In this document: positions 1 to 12,000 of the stretch, one piece after another | Layout of the letters: every line of letters starts with the position of its first letter | How positions within the stretch are numbered: position 1 is the stretch's first letter | Assembly: GCA_028015205.1 (NCBI GenBank) | Contig: CM051511.1 | Span: 33,844,001-33,908,000, forward strand | Length of the DNA stretch: 64,000 nt | From: Mytilisepta virgata | Lineage: Eukaryota; Mollusca; Bivalvia; Mytilida; Mytilidae | Direction: 5' to 3' | Program-made: the position numbers and the translations under genes | Notes under the pieces: generated by a model | Database searches by the model: none | Seen by the model: only the letters and a program-made list of their open reading frames with translations | Told to the model about the DNA's origin: nothing

Positions 1-114
1 TTTCAATTGTAATGCATGTATTGTTTTATTCTTGTCTTCGTTCTTTGTTGTCTCCGGAGTTTGTCAGTTTTTCCCTCCTTCGAATATCCCTTTGGTATTC
101 TTGACTTTACTTAC
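1..114 (+). repeat. 3' tail of Penelope-like element (subfamily A), cut by window edge
   Basis: This matches the last ~110 bases of the subfamily A element seen complete to its 3' end at 3.75 kb: the TCTCCGGAGTTTGTCAG block followed by TCGAATATCCCTTTGGTAT and the terminal CTTGACTTTACTT. No coding part is present here. Confidence 0.75.
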
Positions 115-195
115 GACTTTGTTTAAGCATTATATTGTACATTGATTATGGAAATACATGGGAAAGTTGACGTCATTGTACCGATGACTTGTTTA

Positions 196-536
196 CTTTG
201 TAATGAGTTTATTTACATGTACTATAGTTAAAAATTAAAGTGTCATAACAATTTACAATAATCATATTATATTTTAATGACAAAGTTATAAACTTATTAT
301 TTTGATTTAATATACAGTCTTTTGTGAAATAATAGATGAAAATGATACCAAGGTCAAGGAAATTTGTCTTTGTAATGAGTTTATTATTAGGTACAGATAT
401 TATAGTTAAATGTTAAAGCATCATAAAAATGTACAATAAAGAACGAGTTATACACTTTTGTTTTATCATGCTATTTTTATTTAATATACAATCTTTTGTA
501 AAATAAAAGATCAAAATGATACAAAGGTTAAAGGAA
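196..536. repeat. two-copy tandem repeat, period about 172
   Basis: TTTGTAATGAGTTTATT begins both copies (about 197 and 369). Both continue through similar AT-rich text, including a shared TTTAATATACA and AAAATGATAC. The copies have diverged by point changes and small indels. No function is visible. Confidence 0.6.
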
Positions 537-1665
537 AAGATTCGTTTACAGTAAACGAATGGCTAAATAAGTAAAACAGGTACGTCATACAATATCATTT
601 TAATTCACCTTTAGTTGAGAAAAAATGCTAAAAAAGATGATTCCATTGGAAATATAGACCACAGTAACTTTGCTCTATCTTTTTTTCCTATGTGTATATG
701 TCGATGTTTACGAAAATTGCAGATTAATGGAGTAACCTGCCTCAGAATCATCCAGAAATAATATAAATAAATGGTGTTATCAAGAAAAACGAAGCGGATC
801 TAAACAAGGTAAACATAATTCGGATAATGTGCATTTGACATAATTTAATCTTGTGCAGAAGTTCAACATTCATGATTATTTTTTAGAGGATTCTGTAATT
901 CACTGGAAAAATATTGTTGAACTTTGATACTCATTTATCGCGCCAAGATTATGATTTTTTCACTTGGTTTAATAGTTAATATTCACCCTTTTGTCACCCT
1001 TTCACTTTGCCTCTAAAATAGACCAAAATCCAGGGACAAGACTTATGTTTGAAAATGCAACACAACAAACACATACGTGTATAACTAAAAGAGATTCATA
1101 ACAAAGGAAACAGAATTAAAACAAAGCGGGACAGAAATTAAAGCACACGAAACATTAACTTCCGTCTCCGGAAGTGTGATCTAATGCATGGTAAACGTGT
1201 CCAGTTGGAATAAAATCGCAAATGCTTCATTTCAGTTGTGATAATTCTGTTACTATTAGCAATACGTTCATTCAATTTGATATAATTATAATTATATAAT
1301 TATTGCTGTAATTTATTTGTGTGTAACCTTTATTAATAATTGTTCAAATATAATGAAACGACGATATCGTTGATTTTGTCGTTAGCAATTTTGTCAATGA
1401 GAGTACCGGATCATATGCTATATATTGTACTTTAAAATAAGTTGAATTGATTTTAATTGATAATTGTCAATAATACCAAACAGTATTGTTGAAGAATATT
1501 AATTTTAGATCATAAAAATATGTTATTTAGATGTGCGATCAATCCTGTTAAATGGTAAAAAAAAACCAGTTTAACCATTTGAACTTTATACAATTAGTAT
1601 ATATAATCCAATATTTAATAATAAAATGTACAAAGAAACTTCCGTTGTGTCTGTAAAACGTTACG
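537..1665. other. AT-rich non-coding stretch
   Basis: No coding exon, RNA gene or recognised repeat was found. It lies 3' of the minus-strand RING exon; an ATTAAA-type polyadenylation signal (TTTAAT on the plus strand near 1613) is a candidate 3' end for that gene. Confidence 0.4.
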
Positions 1666-1832
1666 TTATGCACAAGGAATTACTGTAGACGATTTTTTAA
1701 ATCTTCCTTCTATCCTCATATTACAAATCCTGCAAGTAGGTGTGTTATAGGCACATATTTTACAAGCCTTGTGTTTACACGGGATGAGTTTAATTCTTGC
1801 TCGTATAATGGCACAATGTTGGCAGCAAATTC
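1666..1832 (-). CDS. Terminal exon encoding a C3HC4 RING finger
   Basis: The minus strand reads an acceptor (TTTTTTATAG) at 1833-1834, then 2 bases of a split codon, 54 codons and TAA at 1666-1668. The peptide contains eight zinc ligands in RING order: C-x2-C-x11-C-x-H-x2-C-x2-C-x6-C-x2-C, with IPCKHKACKIC in the middle and PTCRICNMRI at the end. C-terminal RING domains of this spacing (as in IAP-type and many bivalve proteins) usually make a protein an E3 ubiquitin ligase that recruits an E2. Upstream exons are not identified; the exon begins after a phase 1 intron. The basic 18-residue tail after the last cysteine is not diagnostic. A pseudogene exon is possible, but the intact reading frame, ligands and acceptor argue for a real terminal exon. 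Confidence 0.75.
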
Positions 1833-2334
1833 CTATAAAAAAGGTATGTATAATATTAAAAATATTTATTATTTATAAGGTAAAATGTATCTTGCTGATA
1901 CTCACAACCAACTAAAAAGGAAAGGCGCATGAGGTACTAGTATTTGATCTCGTCGATCCTCATGAAGTAGCTTTGTAGTTCACAATATTCATGTTTTATT
2001 TACACCAATAAAGTATACAGAATCAATCATGTTTGATCAATCTGAATAATTGCATAAGTTACTCATACTCTAAGCTAAATTGTAAAATGAACTAAGATAT
2101 ACAAATTCCCTGCACACTTTTCTGTATCAATGCAATGATAACTGAGGGATATGATACCGCCTGGAACGGACGCTCTGTCAGTAGCGGTAATGGCTCAGTA
2201 ATGTCACTATTATTTCGCTCATTCCTATTATATTTTGGCAATTCCCAGGCACATATACGATTAACTTTACACCAAACGGAATTTAAAAATCTACAAACGG
2301 AAATAATAAAAAAAGAAGTACTAAAAATCACGTC
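1833..2334. other. intron or intergenic, nothing recognised
   Basis: No exon with acceptor and donor was found on either strand. The small open frames here lack codon or motif support. Confidence 0.4.
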
Positions 2335-2485
2335 CTAGCCGAAGGAATGACTACTGGAGAATACATTTATAACATCGAGAACTAACAGTGCGCCAGCAGT
2401 AGCATTGCCTCGGTAGTAAGGAAATGAACTAGATACAGCCATTCGGAAACGACAGCTATTCCCGCCTTCCCCACATGCTGCATTC
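2335..2485 (-). CDS. Possible terminal exon, unknown cysteine-containing peptide
   Basis: On the minus strand an acceptor (ATACATCTGCAG) is followed by one base and 49 codons ending in TAG at 2335-2337. The peptide begins NAACGEGGNSCRFRMAVSSS and ends VFSSSHSFG. Composition is protein-like (Gly, Ala, Ser, few Lys or Ile), unlike the AT-rich noise around it. I recognise no family. It lies upstream of the RING exon on the same strand, but its stop codon means it cannot simply be the preceding exon of that gene unless alternatively spliced. Confidence 0.35.
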
Positions 2486-2635
2486 CTGCAGATGTATAAT
2501 GCACAATTTTCAAATTATATGTTTAAATATGTCCATAATTTTCAAAAATCAAAACTCTTAGTTGATAAACATTTTAGAGCATTTAAATATAGTGTATAAC
2601 AATACTATGAAGAAAATTAAAAAAGTATTAAATGA

Positions 2636-2870
2636 ATGAGGTCACAAGATGAAATTCACAATTTTCGAAATTCGACCCATATAGGCCCCACTGTTTGAAA
2701 TTCAACATTCTTAAACCGTATTGCATATTTGAGTATAGTGTTTGTAAACAAAAAGGATTAAGTGAAAAATGACAAAAGAGGATTTCAGAATACAAGTTCA
2801 AGTTCGACCTCTGTGAACACCAAGGTATGAAAATCAAAATTGAAAAACCTAAGTTCTAATGTCAAATAAG
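2636..2870 (-). repeat. copy of the 146-base dispersed/tandem repeat
   Basis: In reverse complement this holds the family phrases GGGGCC, GGTCGAATTTC and AAAATTGTGAATTT found at 11.2-11.8 kb and 54.0-54.6 kb, in about 1.5 degenerate units. Confidence 0.5.
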
Positions 2871-3090
2871 AGATTCTAAATCGATGATCAACAAAGATTT
2901 TGCATCTTGGCATGCTCAGTTCTGGTAGGATAGGCGGCAGGATATGATGTACTGCTAGGAGAAGGGGCAATTTACATCATATTAAATGTGTATTGCATGA
3001 TATATTATATAAAATACTGATATTTAACCAAAATTTTATTCTTTTTGTTCTATTAATATGTATGCAATATAATGTTTATGTACTATATTA

Positions 3091-3752
3091 GATGATGTTT
3101 TATCACACAACAATTCACGTTTTGGGAATTTCTTACACCTCATCTACCCCAATAAGCTCGAAATTAAGGATATCACAGACACTGCCAAGTCTTCATCTTT
3201 TCTTGACTTTCATCTCGAAATTGACACCATAGAAGGGCTGAATACAAACCTTTACGACAAACGGGATGACTTTGACTTTCCAATCGTCAACTTCCCATTT
3301 TTGAGTGGCAACTTTCCAGAAGCTCCGGCGTATGGAGTATATATATCACAACTCATACGTTATTCCAGAGCTTGTGAGATATACATTGACTTCCTATACA
3401 GAGCCCGACTCCTGACAGAAAAGTTGCTCAGACAGGGTTATGTTGCTCCTAAGTTGGAGTCATCCTTTTTAAAGTTTTGTGGCCGTCATGATGACTTGGT
3501 TGACAGGTATGAAAAAATCGTTTCCCAAATGAAAACGGACCTGTTCCATTGATGTTTTCCCTTCCTCATAGGGAGCTGAGTCTACCCCTGGTTTTTTGGT
3601 GGGGGTCCTGTTGTTCATATGTTTTTAGTTTTTAATTGTAGTGCATGTATTGTTTTGGTCCTGTCTTCGTTGTTCTCCGGAGTTTCTCGGTTGTTTCGAT
3701 TTCCCTCTCCTTCGAATATCCCTTTGGTATTTCTTGACTTTACTTATTATAT
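3091..3752 (+). pseudogene. 5'-truncated Penelope-like reverse transcriptase with 3' UTR (subfamily A)
   Basis: An open frame runs from the catalytic Asp-Asp (GATGAT at 3091) for 153 codons to TGA at 3550-3552. Its part from 3301 carries the thumb-like segment with FPIVNFPFLSG, PAYGVYISQLIRYSRAC and KFCGRHDDLVDRYEK, nearly identical to the copies at 47.5 and 51.9 kb. The RT palm upstream of the Asp-Asp motif is missing, which is typical of 5' truncation during target-primed insertion. There is no GIY-YIG endonuclease after the thumb. The 3' UTR carries a stem-loop (ACCCC at 3584-3588, GGGGT at 3602-3606) and ends CTTTGGTATTTCTTGACTTTACTT. Family assignment to Penelope-like elements is from the RT-thumb pattern and is not certain. 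Confidence 0.75.
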
Positions 3753-5521
3753 TCTTACATTTTATTTTCCAGCTGAATTTTACCATATGGTTTAAAATGA
3801 GTGTATATTTGTGCAAAACGCATACAAAAATTAGGAAACCATTTGTTCCTTATTGATGAATTACACCATCTATATATTGTTTAAACAATGATTTAAATGA
3901 TTTTCAACCCTTCAAAATTTTACTGCTGAATTCGACTGAATTACATATGTACAACGACTTCGTTTTATCTTAATACAACTTTCAATACCTGAAGTTACCT
4001 TTCAAACAATGCTTAAGTCATATAAATGATAGGGGTACTTTAGAATGAAATGATGATTTAAGTATACTTGACTACATACATGTATATATGTATCTATAAA
4101 TTATAATTTTTCTTCTGAATTAAAGAAGACTGTGTAGATAAATAGCATGTATTATCGGTAAATTTTGGTTTATTTTACAATTTAACAAGAAATGTTTTTT
4201 GTGTGTTTTTAATAGTTTTGCATCTTTCTTCGGATATTATTTGTAATTTCGACCTTTTTAACTCGGAAATTATGCTCAGTGTTCCCGACTTCATTAATAT
4301 TCACCAAAAACTACTAGTAATTGCTTTTTTACTTTAACACAGTTTAAGAAATAGCACTATCGGAAATCCTTATAGAAATACAAACATTGTGTGCATATAC
4401 AATGAAACCTGAATGATGCAGATGGTATGCATTGGTTTAGTGCATTTTGGGGTCAATCAACTGTTAATACTACATCAATTTTCCTGGATTAATGAAAATA
4501 TGTATATTTGTACATAAGGGATTTTAATTTCAACGATTTGAAAACGTGTACTTTGAAAAGAGATCAACTGTATTTGACAAAACCTGCAGATAAATGAATA
4601 ATTTCGACCTGATAGTTTGTTTCAACTTTAATTTATGATCTTGTTGTCAATGAAAAATTTCAATTAATAAATGACCATTTAGGGTTTAATTAAAGATAAC
4701 TTTGAAAGAACAAAAATCGGTGTACCACTAAGTGTCACAGTTTGTAGTTGCCGTTTGACTTTAACATTTTATATTGCGATATTTTATTTGTCGCTCGTAC
4801 ACGTGGCACATCGTAACCTTATAAGAGTGCTATTCTGTTTCACATGTTTCCTGAGATATTTTTTGAAACTTACCATTACTTTAGTACCCTCAGTTTGTTA
4901 ATATTCCTTTGACAATATCCATAATTCAGCATCAAACTCCATTACAACTTAGTCAGATACATTTGATTTCAATCAGACAAAAACGAAAGTACCCAAAGGA
5001 TCATTATTACAAAGTCTAACCCATGAAATCGAGTAAAAAAAGTGAATCGGACATGAAAAATATCCGAATCATTATTATTAATAATTATAAAAAATAGATT
5101 TTGTAATAAAATGTAATAACTACTAACCTTTTTTAGAAATATATTTTTTGTCGGTTAGTTTACCTGGCTAACGAAAAATTAATAACAGGGATACTTTATG
5201 GAATTGCTGTACCATTTAGTACTCTGATAACAGCCAACAATAGTGCAATAATGATGTTGATTTGTGGTAAAAAAAACCAACATTTTATTATATTGATTCA
5301 TTTAATTCGTATTCAGAATTTAGATTGATGTAATTTTTCTCAGGTTGTATATTAAGATCAAGGACACATTACAGCACAGTTTAATATACATATGACATTA
5401 GACAATTTTTAATATCATTCAAGATATTTTAGGGTCGTCATCACGATTTTATTGCTTTACAAAGTCTATCTCACAAATGATAATACATGTTCTTACTTTA
5501 TTTGACCATAAACTTGAAATG
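3753..5521. other. AT-rich non-coding stretch
   Basis: About 1.8 kb without exon signals with coding support and without any repeat family recognised elsewhere in the window. Confidence 0.4.
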
Positions 5522-5765
5522 TGACGGGTTCCGTTAACGTAGCATGAAATGCCTACTCTTTAAGTGCACCTGATATCATTTCCTGTGTTCCATGGAAAAT
5601 GACATTCAAAGTGCTTTATGTTTTGTGCTTTTTTGTTCCGATCCTCTTTAATTTGGTTCTGTTTTTACTCCTCTGTTTTGTGTCTCAGTATTTGTTTGCT
5701 ATGTTGGTCTTCTCACTAGTTTGCCTTCTCTTTGGACATCGGTCATAGTAAATACGACAACTTTG
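5522..5765 (+). repeat. retroelement 3' region, subfamily C
   Basis: It shares GTGACGGGT-CCGTTAACG with 21.39 kb and has the same order of blocks as the Penelope-like tails: a GCACCTG block, then a stem-loop (CATTTCC at 5577-5583, GGAAAATG at 5594-5601, with one bulge), then a pyrimidine-rich run with TTGTTCCG and TCTCTTTGGACATCGG. No coding part is present. Confidence 0.5.
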
Positions 5766-6187
5766 CATTCGAATCTTTTTTTGTCTTATATTAGTTTACA
5801 ACTTATTTAGTAGATGAAAGTAAAACATTTATTTTGACGTTACTAAAAGAAAAAAAAACGAGGTCAATATATATTCATTATTGAAGACATACTAGAACTA
5901 CAGACAGCAAAATCTAGAAACTCAATACAACCAAACGTCAATCAGAAACAAATAATTTACATGTTGTCCTCATTGATATTTTTCCTCTATTTTTGTTCAT
6001 TGAGATGATTATTTGTTTTCGTTAAACATGTTGTTATTAAAATTAGTTGAAATACCAAAATAACATATGAAAGTCCCCTTCATAAAGAAACATTAACCCT
6101 TTATTTTGTAAATACGCTAATAAAAGTATTATGTAGTTAAATTAAACTTAACCAACATCTGAAATAAATTTCAGTAGCAAATGGTTT
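5766..6187. other. AT-rich non-coding stretch
   Basis: Nothing recognised. Confidence 0.35.
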
Positions 6188-6481
6188 TCATCGCGACATA
6201 TAGAGTAGTTTTACAGAATACATAGTATATGTTTTACTGTAAGAAGACAAAAAGAAATCAATACGACTTTTTCGACATCGATCGCTCTTTGCCCCGGAGG
6301 TAAAGAATGGCGTATCACTTGACAAAACGTCACTATATATAACAATATAGCAGCCCGGTAAAGTTTGCGATAAAAACTCTACCAGAGTTGCGACAATTTC
6401 TATCCTGGGGAGCATATCATGCCATGAATACAGAAAGTTTAAACTCGCCCGACTTGTATTATCCTTCAAATTTCCCTTCAC
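6188..6481 (-). other. Unassigned 97-codon open frame in a CpG-richer island
   Basis: The frame is open on the minus strand, with peptides such as WHDMLPRIEIVATLVEFLSQ and SDTPFFTSGAKSDRCRK. Local base composition is less AT-rich and has more CpG than its flanks. No domain is recognised and no convincing splice signals were found. It could be part of a repeat, a first exon or chance. Confidence 0.2.
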
Positions 6482-7209
6482 TCTCGTGAAAAATTGGAAA
6501 GCGTCATTCTCATGCTTAACAAAACACTAAAGACACGTGATCGGAATAATAATTTCTTCCCCAGATGCGGTAATTTCGGAATAAGTCGGAAATCAAGTAT
6601 AATATTATCTCAATCACCATTAATCAAAATTGATTTGATTACTAGGCTATCAATAATTTATTTCTCTTTCTCTTTTCATCTTAAGATGTTGTTTTATTGT
6701 ACACAAATCCTTGGTATCAGAAATTATTCATAACAAGGGAACATTCAACTTTTAAATAAAGATGACAATCTTTATTTAGAACATACCAATTATATTTTCA
6801 TGGTCCTGCTGGCTAATTTGTCGTGTTGAACCATGAATTACTTCGAGATCCTGAAAGTATATAAAAATGCAGATTTTGTGATTAATTCAACAATTTTTAA
6901 ATAAGCATTGCATGTGCTTCTAACAATCACCGGGGTTAAAATTCCGTATAAACAACGGACATGAAATATTAAATTTATAACAAAATATTGACACATTTAA
7001 TCAGACTAGGCATTAATAAAGTTCATCATACTGACATCAAATCGGACACATGTTCTATCTTATATTTACAAAAATATTAAAAACTGTAAAACTAATTGTT
7101 TAGTATTGGAGATCAAAACTAACATCTTCGTTTTAATTTCTTAAACATTCATTGTCACATGATTGTTGTCAACAATATCTCTGAAATAATACAAAACAAT
7201 ATATTCAAA
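6482..7209. other. AT-rich non-coding stretch
   Basis: Nothing recognised. Confidence 0.35.
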
Positions 7210-8303
7210 ATTAAAATTAAAAACCTTGTTTCTAATTTAAATTTCTAGACAAAAGAGGAATATACAAGTTTATAAAGAAAAATAAAGTAGACCAATCCTC
7301 AAAGGAAATGAAAACGACCGACACATATTTGTAAGCAGCAGAACACAGTACACAGGTAAGTGCACAGAAAAGCTAAAACAATATAGAATATTTAAAATCG
7401 GAAAAAGACTACTGATATCAGTAAGACAGTGGGATAATTCCACAAAAACAAAATCCCAAAACAAGGCGACTTCTTCATAAAAATAAAATAGAAAACCAGT
7501 ACTACAAAGATACACCCAAAAGAGTAAATAACACAAGCCAAATAAAATTGGACATCGTCAAAATTAAAGCACTTGTATCATTTCTAACAAACTCTATGAA
7601 TGGCATAGCGGCACCTTTCATATTGTAGGTAATGAAATCAGGTAGAGAGTCGGGTCCAGTGAAGTGTGAGGTATAAAATCTAACTAAAGAAGTATATTTT
7701 CATTTGTAAGATGGAAACTTCGTATCGGTCAACCAAGTCATATTGAAGGACACGAGTGATGATATTAAGAGAGCCTGACCATAATTTTATCTTGGATGTG
7801 TATGTGAAAGTAACGAATCAACATTTAAATTAAAATTAAAATTCTTGTTTCTAATTTAAATCCCTAGACAAAAGAGGAGTATACATATTTATAAAGACAA
7901 ATAAAGTAGACCAGACCAATCCTCAAAGGAAATGAAAACGACCGACACATATTTGTAAGCAGCAGAACACAGTGCATAGGTAAGTGATATTCTTCTTACG
8001 CAGAAAAGATAAAGATATAGAATATTTAAAATCGGAAAAAGAATACTGATATCAGTAAGACAATGGGATAATTCCACAAAGACAAAATCCAAAAAACAAG
8101 GCGAATCCTTCATAAAACTATCATAGAAAGACACACCCACAAGAGTAACATAGCAAGACGTCACCAAAATTAAAGCACTTGTATTATTTCTAACAAACAC
8201 TATGCTTGAAATCATTTCATGCGTTTCACATTGCATGTAATGAAATCATGAGTGATGCTTTTAACAGAGCTTGACTATAGTGAAAGTAACGAATCAACAT
8301 TTG
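7210..8303. repeat. tandem duplication of a ~0.6 kb segment
   Basis: Copy 1 (about 7210-7826) and copy 2 (about 7822-8303) share long near-identical runs: CTAGACAAAAGAGGA, GGAAATGAAAACGACCGACA and CAAAATTAAAGCACTTGTAT. Both close with GTGAAAGTAACGAATCAACA. Copy 2 has lost about 130 bases and gained a 5-base AGACC duplication. The minus-strand open frames in the two copies are alike only because of the duplication. Confidence 0.75.
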
Positions 8304-8810
8304 AATCTAATTGTAAGAGCCATAAGCCGGAGAAATCATTAGGTTTATCTTTAAGTTTTGATACCAATCCATGTTTTGCATGTAAGCGAGGCCCCATGAA
8401 TACTTGCATGGTCATAGCAAATGTTTTGATATAACAAATAACATAGTACATCACTTGACATGTTTAGATATATGCATGTTTTGCTTCCAAATAATTATTG
8501 TTAGAAATGTACATATTTGTAGTAAAACAATGAGCTCTTCATCAGGAAATAATATGCAGATAAATTCGAAGTAGTTACCCCTTTAATTTGAAAAAAATCA
8601 CGGAAGTTTTTATTTGGCAAATAATTCTGTAATATAAAGAATAAATCAAACAGATAAATTTTCAATCAATAAAAGTTAAATAACCATTCTAGAACCGTAG
8701 TCGCAAAAGATAATTCTCAATAATTTAAATGATTTTTCTGTATTCTTTGAGGCTGTATTGATGCGATATTCGACTAATGAAACTATTTAAGGGGATCCAC
8801 CAAAAGTCAA
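8304..8810. other. AT-rich non-coding stretch
   Basis: Nothing recognised. Confidence 0.35.
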
Positions 8811-8960
8811 TCAAACTTTAGTAAAACTCCTCATTCATTTTTCATTTCATGCATTTTATTTCTATACAGTATTGTCACATACTGTATCCAGATGCACAAT
8901 AATTGGGTACTGTAGGGGTTGAATTTGGAAAATTATGTGAATCATAATCTGGTTACCGAC
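8811..8960 (+). repeat. single copy of the 146-base repeat
   Basis: It contains TTTTTCATTTCATGCATTTT and the hairpin ATACAGTATTGTCACATACT shared with the array at 10.8-12.0 kb. Confidence 0.6.
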
Positions 8961-10789
8961 AATATTTTTTCATTTTTCATTTATGTATCTAAACTATTAA
9001 ATTTGCGGACTGAAATTTCCTAGCCGTTTTACCTCCGAGTCGGCGATCGTCAGAAATAGTATATAATAATAAATAGTTAGTGCATGTAATATACTTTATA
9101 ATTTCAAATAGTAATTTCTTTAATTAACGTAGCCTAATTTAATAAACCCTAAATATCCGTGACCCGAGTTCCGTTATTGGTTCCCGTTCCGTTACGGTTT
9201 CGATTATTATTTCCAAGCTTCTTCTTCTTCTTTTCTGTAACTTCCCCCGGTTTGATTAGGAGCATATCACTTTGTGATTTAAGTGGGGCTTATTTACATG
9301 GGATACGTATTTAAAATTCTAATTTGTATAAGAGTCCCTTATTCACTAAGCATGCGCAAAAGCTATGCAAGTAAACCCTTTTATAATTGAAAAGGAAAAT
9401 TCATATGTGTGTACAGAATAGTATTTGGAGTTAATATGGTGTGCTAGGGTTAATTAAATTAGATTAAATAAAATGTAATCTTAATTTTAATTTCATCTAG
9501 GCCCAATTTATATATTGAGCAATCAATTAACATCTGGTACTAACTGTAAATTATAAACACTAAGAAATTATAGTCAACACACGATTACACATTTTTTATC
9601 TTTCATCTATGTAATTAACACTGATAACCTATATCAGTCCAATATAATTTTTTTTTATTTTATTAGCCAACCTTTCTTAATATTAAGTAAAATAAAGTCT
9701 TTGGGGATAATTATGAAACAGGGACCACCTAGTGTATCATAAATGAGACAATGTAATGTTTATTACCTTATTTGATGCCTCACCTTGACGTTTTGTCGTT
9801 ATGGATTCACACTGGAGTATCTTGGTTTTCAAGTCTATTTTTCGTTTTCGAAGTGTTTCGTTCGGTATATTTTAGTAGCGAGCGCAGCGAGCGCTATAGC
9901 ATCATATGCATTTTTTACATATGGGTCATTTAGAAAAGTATTTGTTTAACGGGGGCAGCCATATTGTGCTACATACTAAGGCTAGAAAAAGTTTCGTTCG
10001 CCTGAAACTGAAGTAAAGGAAATAACTTGCTTCAAATTATAATTTTAGAATCAGAATCGTGATACCGGAAATTAGTCATGGAAAGGACTATTGCTGTGCT
10101 CGCACCATTAGCCACGCCAACAGCATATTAGTATACATATTCTAAATAATCATAAGCCGCCAGTAACAACTCATATCAATTACAGTGGAGTTAACTGGTA
10201 AAATCTTAAAAGTCATTAGTTATTTAATCCGTTAAATTTTATATTCGCAGGTTATTATAATCTCAGCTACTTTTACACTGAATTAAATTTCCCCATATTC
10301 TGACCATTTCCGTTTCAGTAAGAATTTATAAAAATGTATGTCAATGTTTTCGTCGATTGGTTTTCTAACAATCCTAATTAAAATTCATTCTTCAAACATA
10401 GCTATCATTGCAACAGAAAATTGGGACAAATGAAAATGCAATGTATCAGGAAAAATCAAAACACAACCATGACACACCAGATTTACAGAATATTCAAAAG
10501 AATAGACATATATTAAACATTTTTATTATGCAAATGCTCCTAGACAACTTTTAGACTAACATGGGTTCACATATAAACACAAATGATTTTCATCATTAAC
10601 GTTTTTTCCTTATGTCTTATTTGAGTAAATCATATCAGTCCTTTTATTTTTCATGATGATGTTTAGAGATAAGGAAAAAGTGTGAGAATTATATCATATT
10701 TCGGGTATAGATGTTTAGAATTTTGTTAGCAAAAGTGTGCTCATATATATCATATATCATATTTAGTATATATATATTTCGTCATTTCC
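8961..10789. other. Non-coding stretch with one CpG-rich palindrome
   Basis: No gene is seen. At 9876-9894 the imperfect palindrome AGCGAGCGCAGCGAGCGCT stands out as a GC-rich island in AT-rich DNA; I associate similar GCGAGCGNAGCGAGCGC strings with dispersed repeats in bivalves, so it is probably a repeat fragment. Confidence 0.35.
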
Positions 10790-12000
10790 ACTATATATAC
10801 AGTATTGTCATACACTGTATGCAGATGTGCAGTAAGGTTTTAGAATTTTGATTTTTCAAAATGCTGGCCTTTATTCAAAGATATTGTGAAAAAGGTGCAC
10901 AGGGATACTACATGTGGGGAGTGCAGGGATAACTATCGTTATCTAATTATACCATGTGATTGTATTTTTTGATTACAGAATTCATTTTATTAATAAAAGA
11001 AAAGTTGAGGTTCTTCCTTCAAAATATAAGAAAAAAATAAATATAAGTGCTCTGCTTATGATTTAAATGTGTACGAATGACGTTTCCATGAACAAAAAAT
11101 AATATCTTAGGCAAAGATAAATATGATACAAAGATAGATAACTCATATTCAATTGTAAGTCACATATAATTAAAGTGCATCTATGTACAAGGGATATATA
11201 TCCTACTCTACTTGTTTATAATCTCAATATGTGGGTAAGTGTTTTCATTTTGATTTTAAAAAATTGGGGCCTACAGGAGTCGAATTTCAAAAATTGGGAA
11301 TTTAAGCTTGAGACCTAAACTCCCCTTTCATTTTTCATTTCATGCATTTAATTTATGTATAGTATTATCACATACTGTATTTATATGTGCAATTTTCATT
11401 TCAAAAATTGTGGCCCAAAGGGGTTAAATTTCAAAAATTGTGAAATTAAGCTTGTGACCTACACCCCTCTTTCATTTTTGATTTCATGCATTTAATTTCT
11501 ATACAGTATTGTCACATACTTAACGTAGATGCGCAAAAAAGTTTAAGAATATGGATTTTCAAAAATTGCGGCCGAATTTAAAAACAAATTGGAATTTAAG
11601 TTTGTGACCTAAACTCCCTTCCATTTTTCATTTTATGTATTTAATTTCTATTAAGTATTGTCACACACTCTATTTAGATGCGCCAAAAAAGGTTTTAGAA
11701 TTTTGATTTTGGCTTTTTGGGGTCGAAGTTCAAAAATTGAGAATTATAAGCTGGTGACTGAAACTCTTCTTTTTATTTTATACATTTAATTTCTATACAT
11801 TATTGTAATACACTATGCAGAGTAGCAGTAAGGTTTTAGAATTTCGATTTACCAAAATTTGGCCTGTATTCAAAGATATGATTGTGAAAAAGGTGAGTAG
11901 TGCGGGGATAGCTATCGTTTCCGACTGCCTCAGTCCAGTTATTCTTGCATTTAATTTCAGACTCTATGTTAGGTTATCTGCTGTAATCTATATTACTAAA
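10790..12000 (+). repeat. 146-base repeat element with hairpin and terminal GGGATAACTATCG motif
   Basis: Units recur at about 11357, 11501, 11650 and 11796 (spacings 144, 149, 146), each with the ACAGTATTGTCACATACTGT-type hairpin, GATGCGCAATAAGGTTTTAG and GGTCGAATTTCAAAAATT. A separate unit at 10797 ends in GCAGGGATAACTATCG near 10925, and the last unit ends similarly near 11900 (GCGGGGATAGCTATCG). The same end occurs at 54.66 kb, so this is probably the family's 3' boundary. Confidence 0.7.

Noticed and set aside
7270..8236. Two similar minus-strand open frames with hydrophobic text (FWDFVFVELSHCL)
   Set aside because: Similarity is fully explained by the tandem duplication; no splice sites or family support.
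8530..8560. CTGATGA on the minus strand as a further hammerhead
   Set aside because: No stem II followed by GAAA and no stem I partner downstream. The same holds for CTGATGA near 36190.
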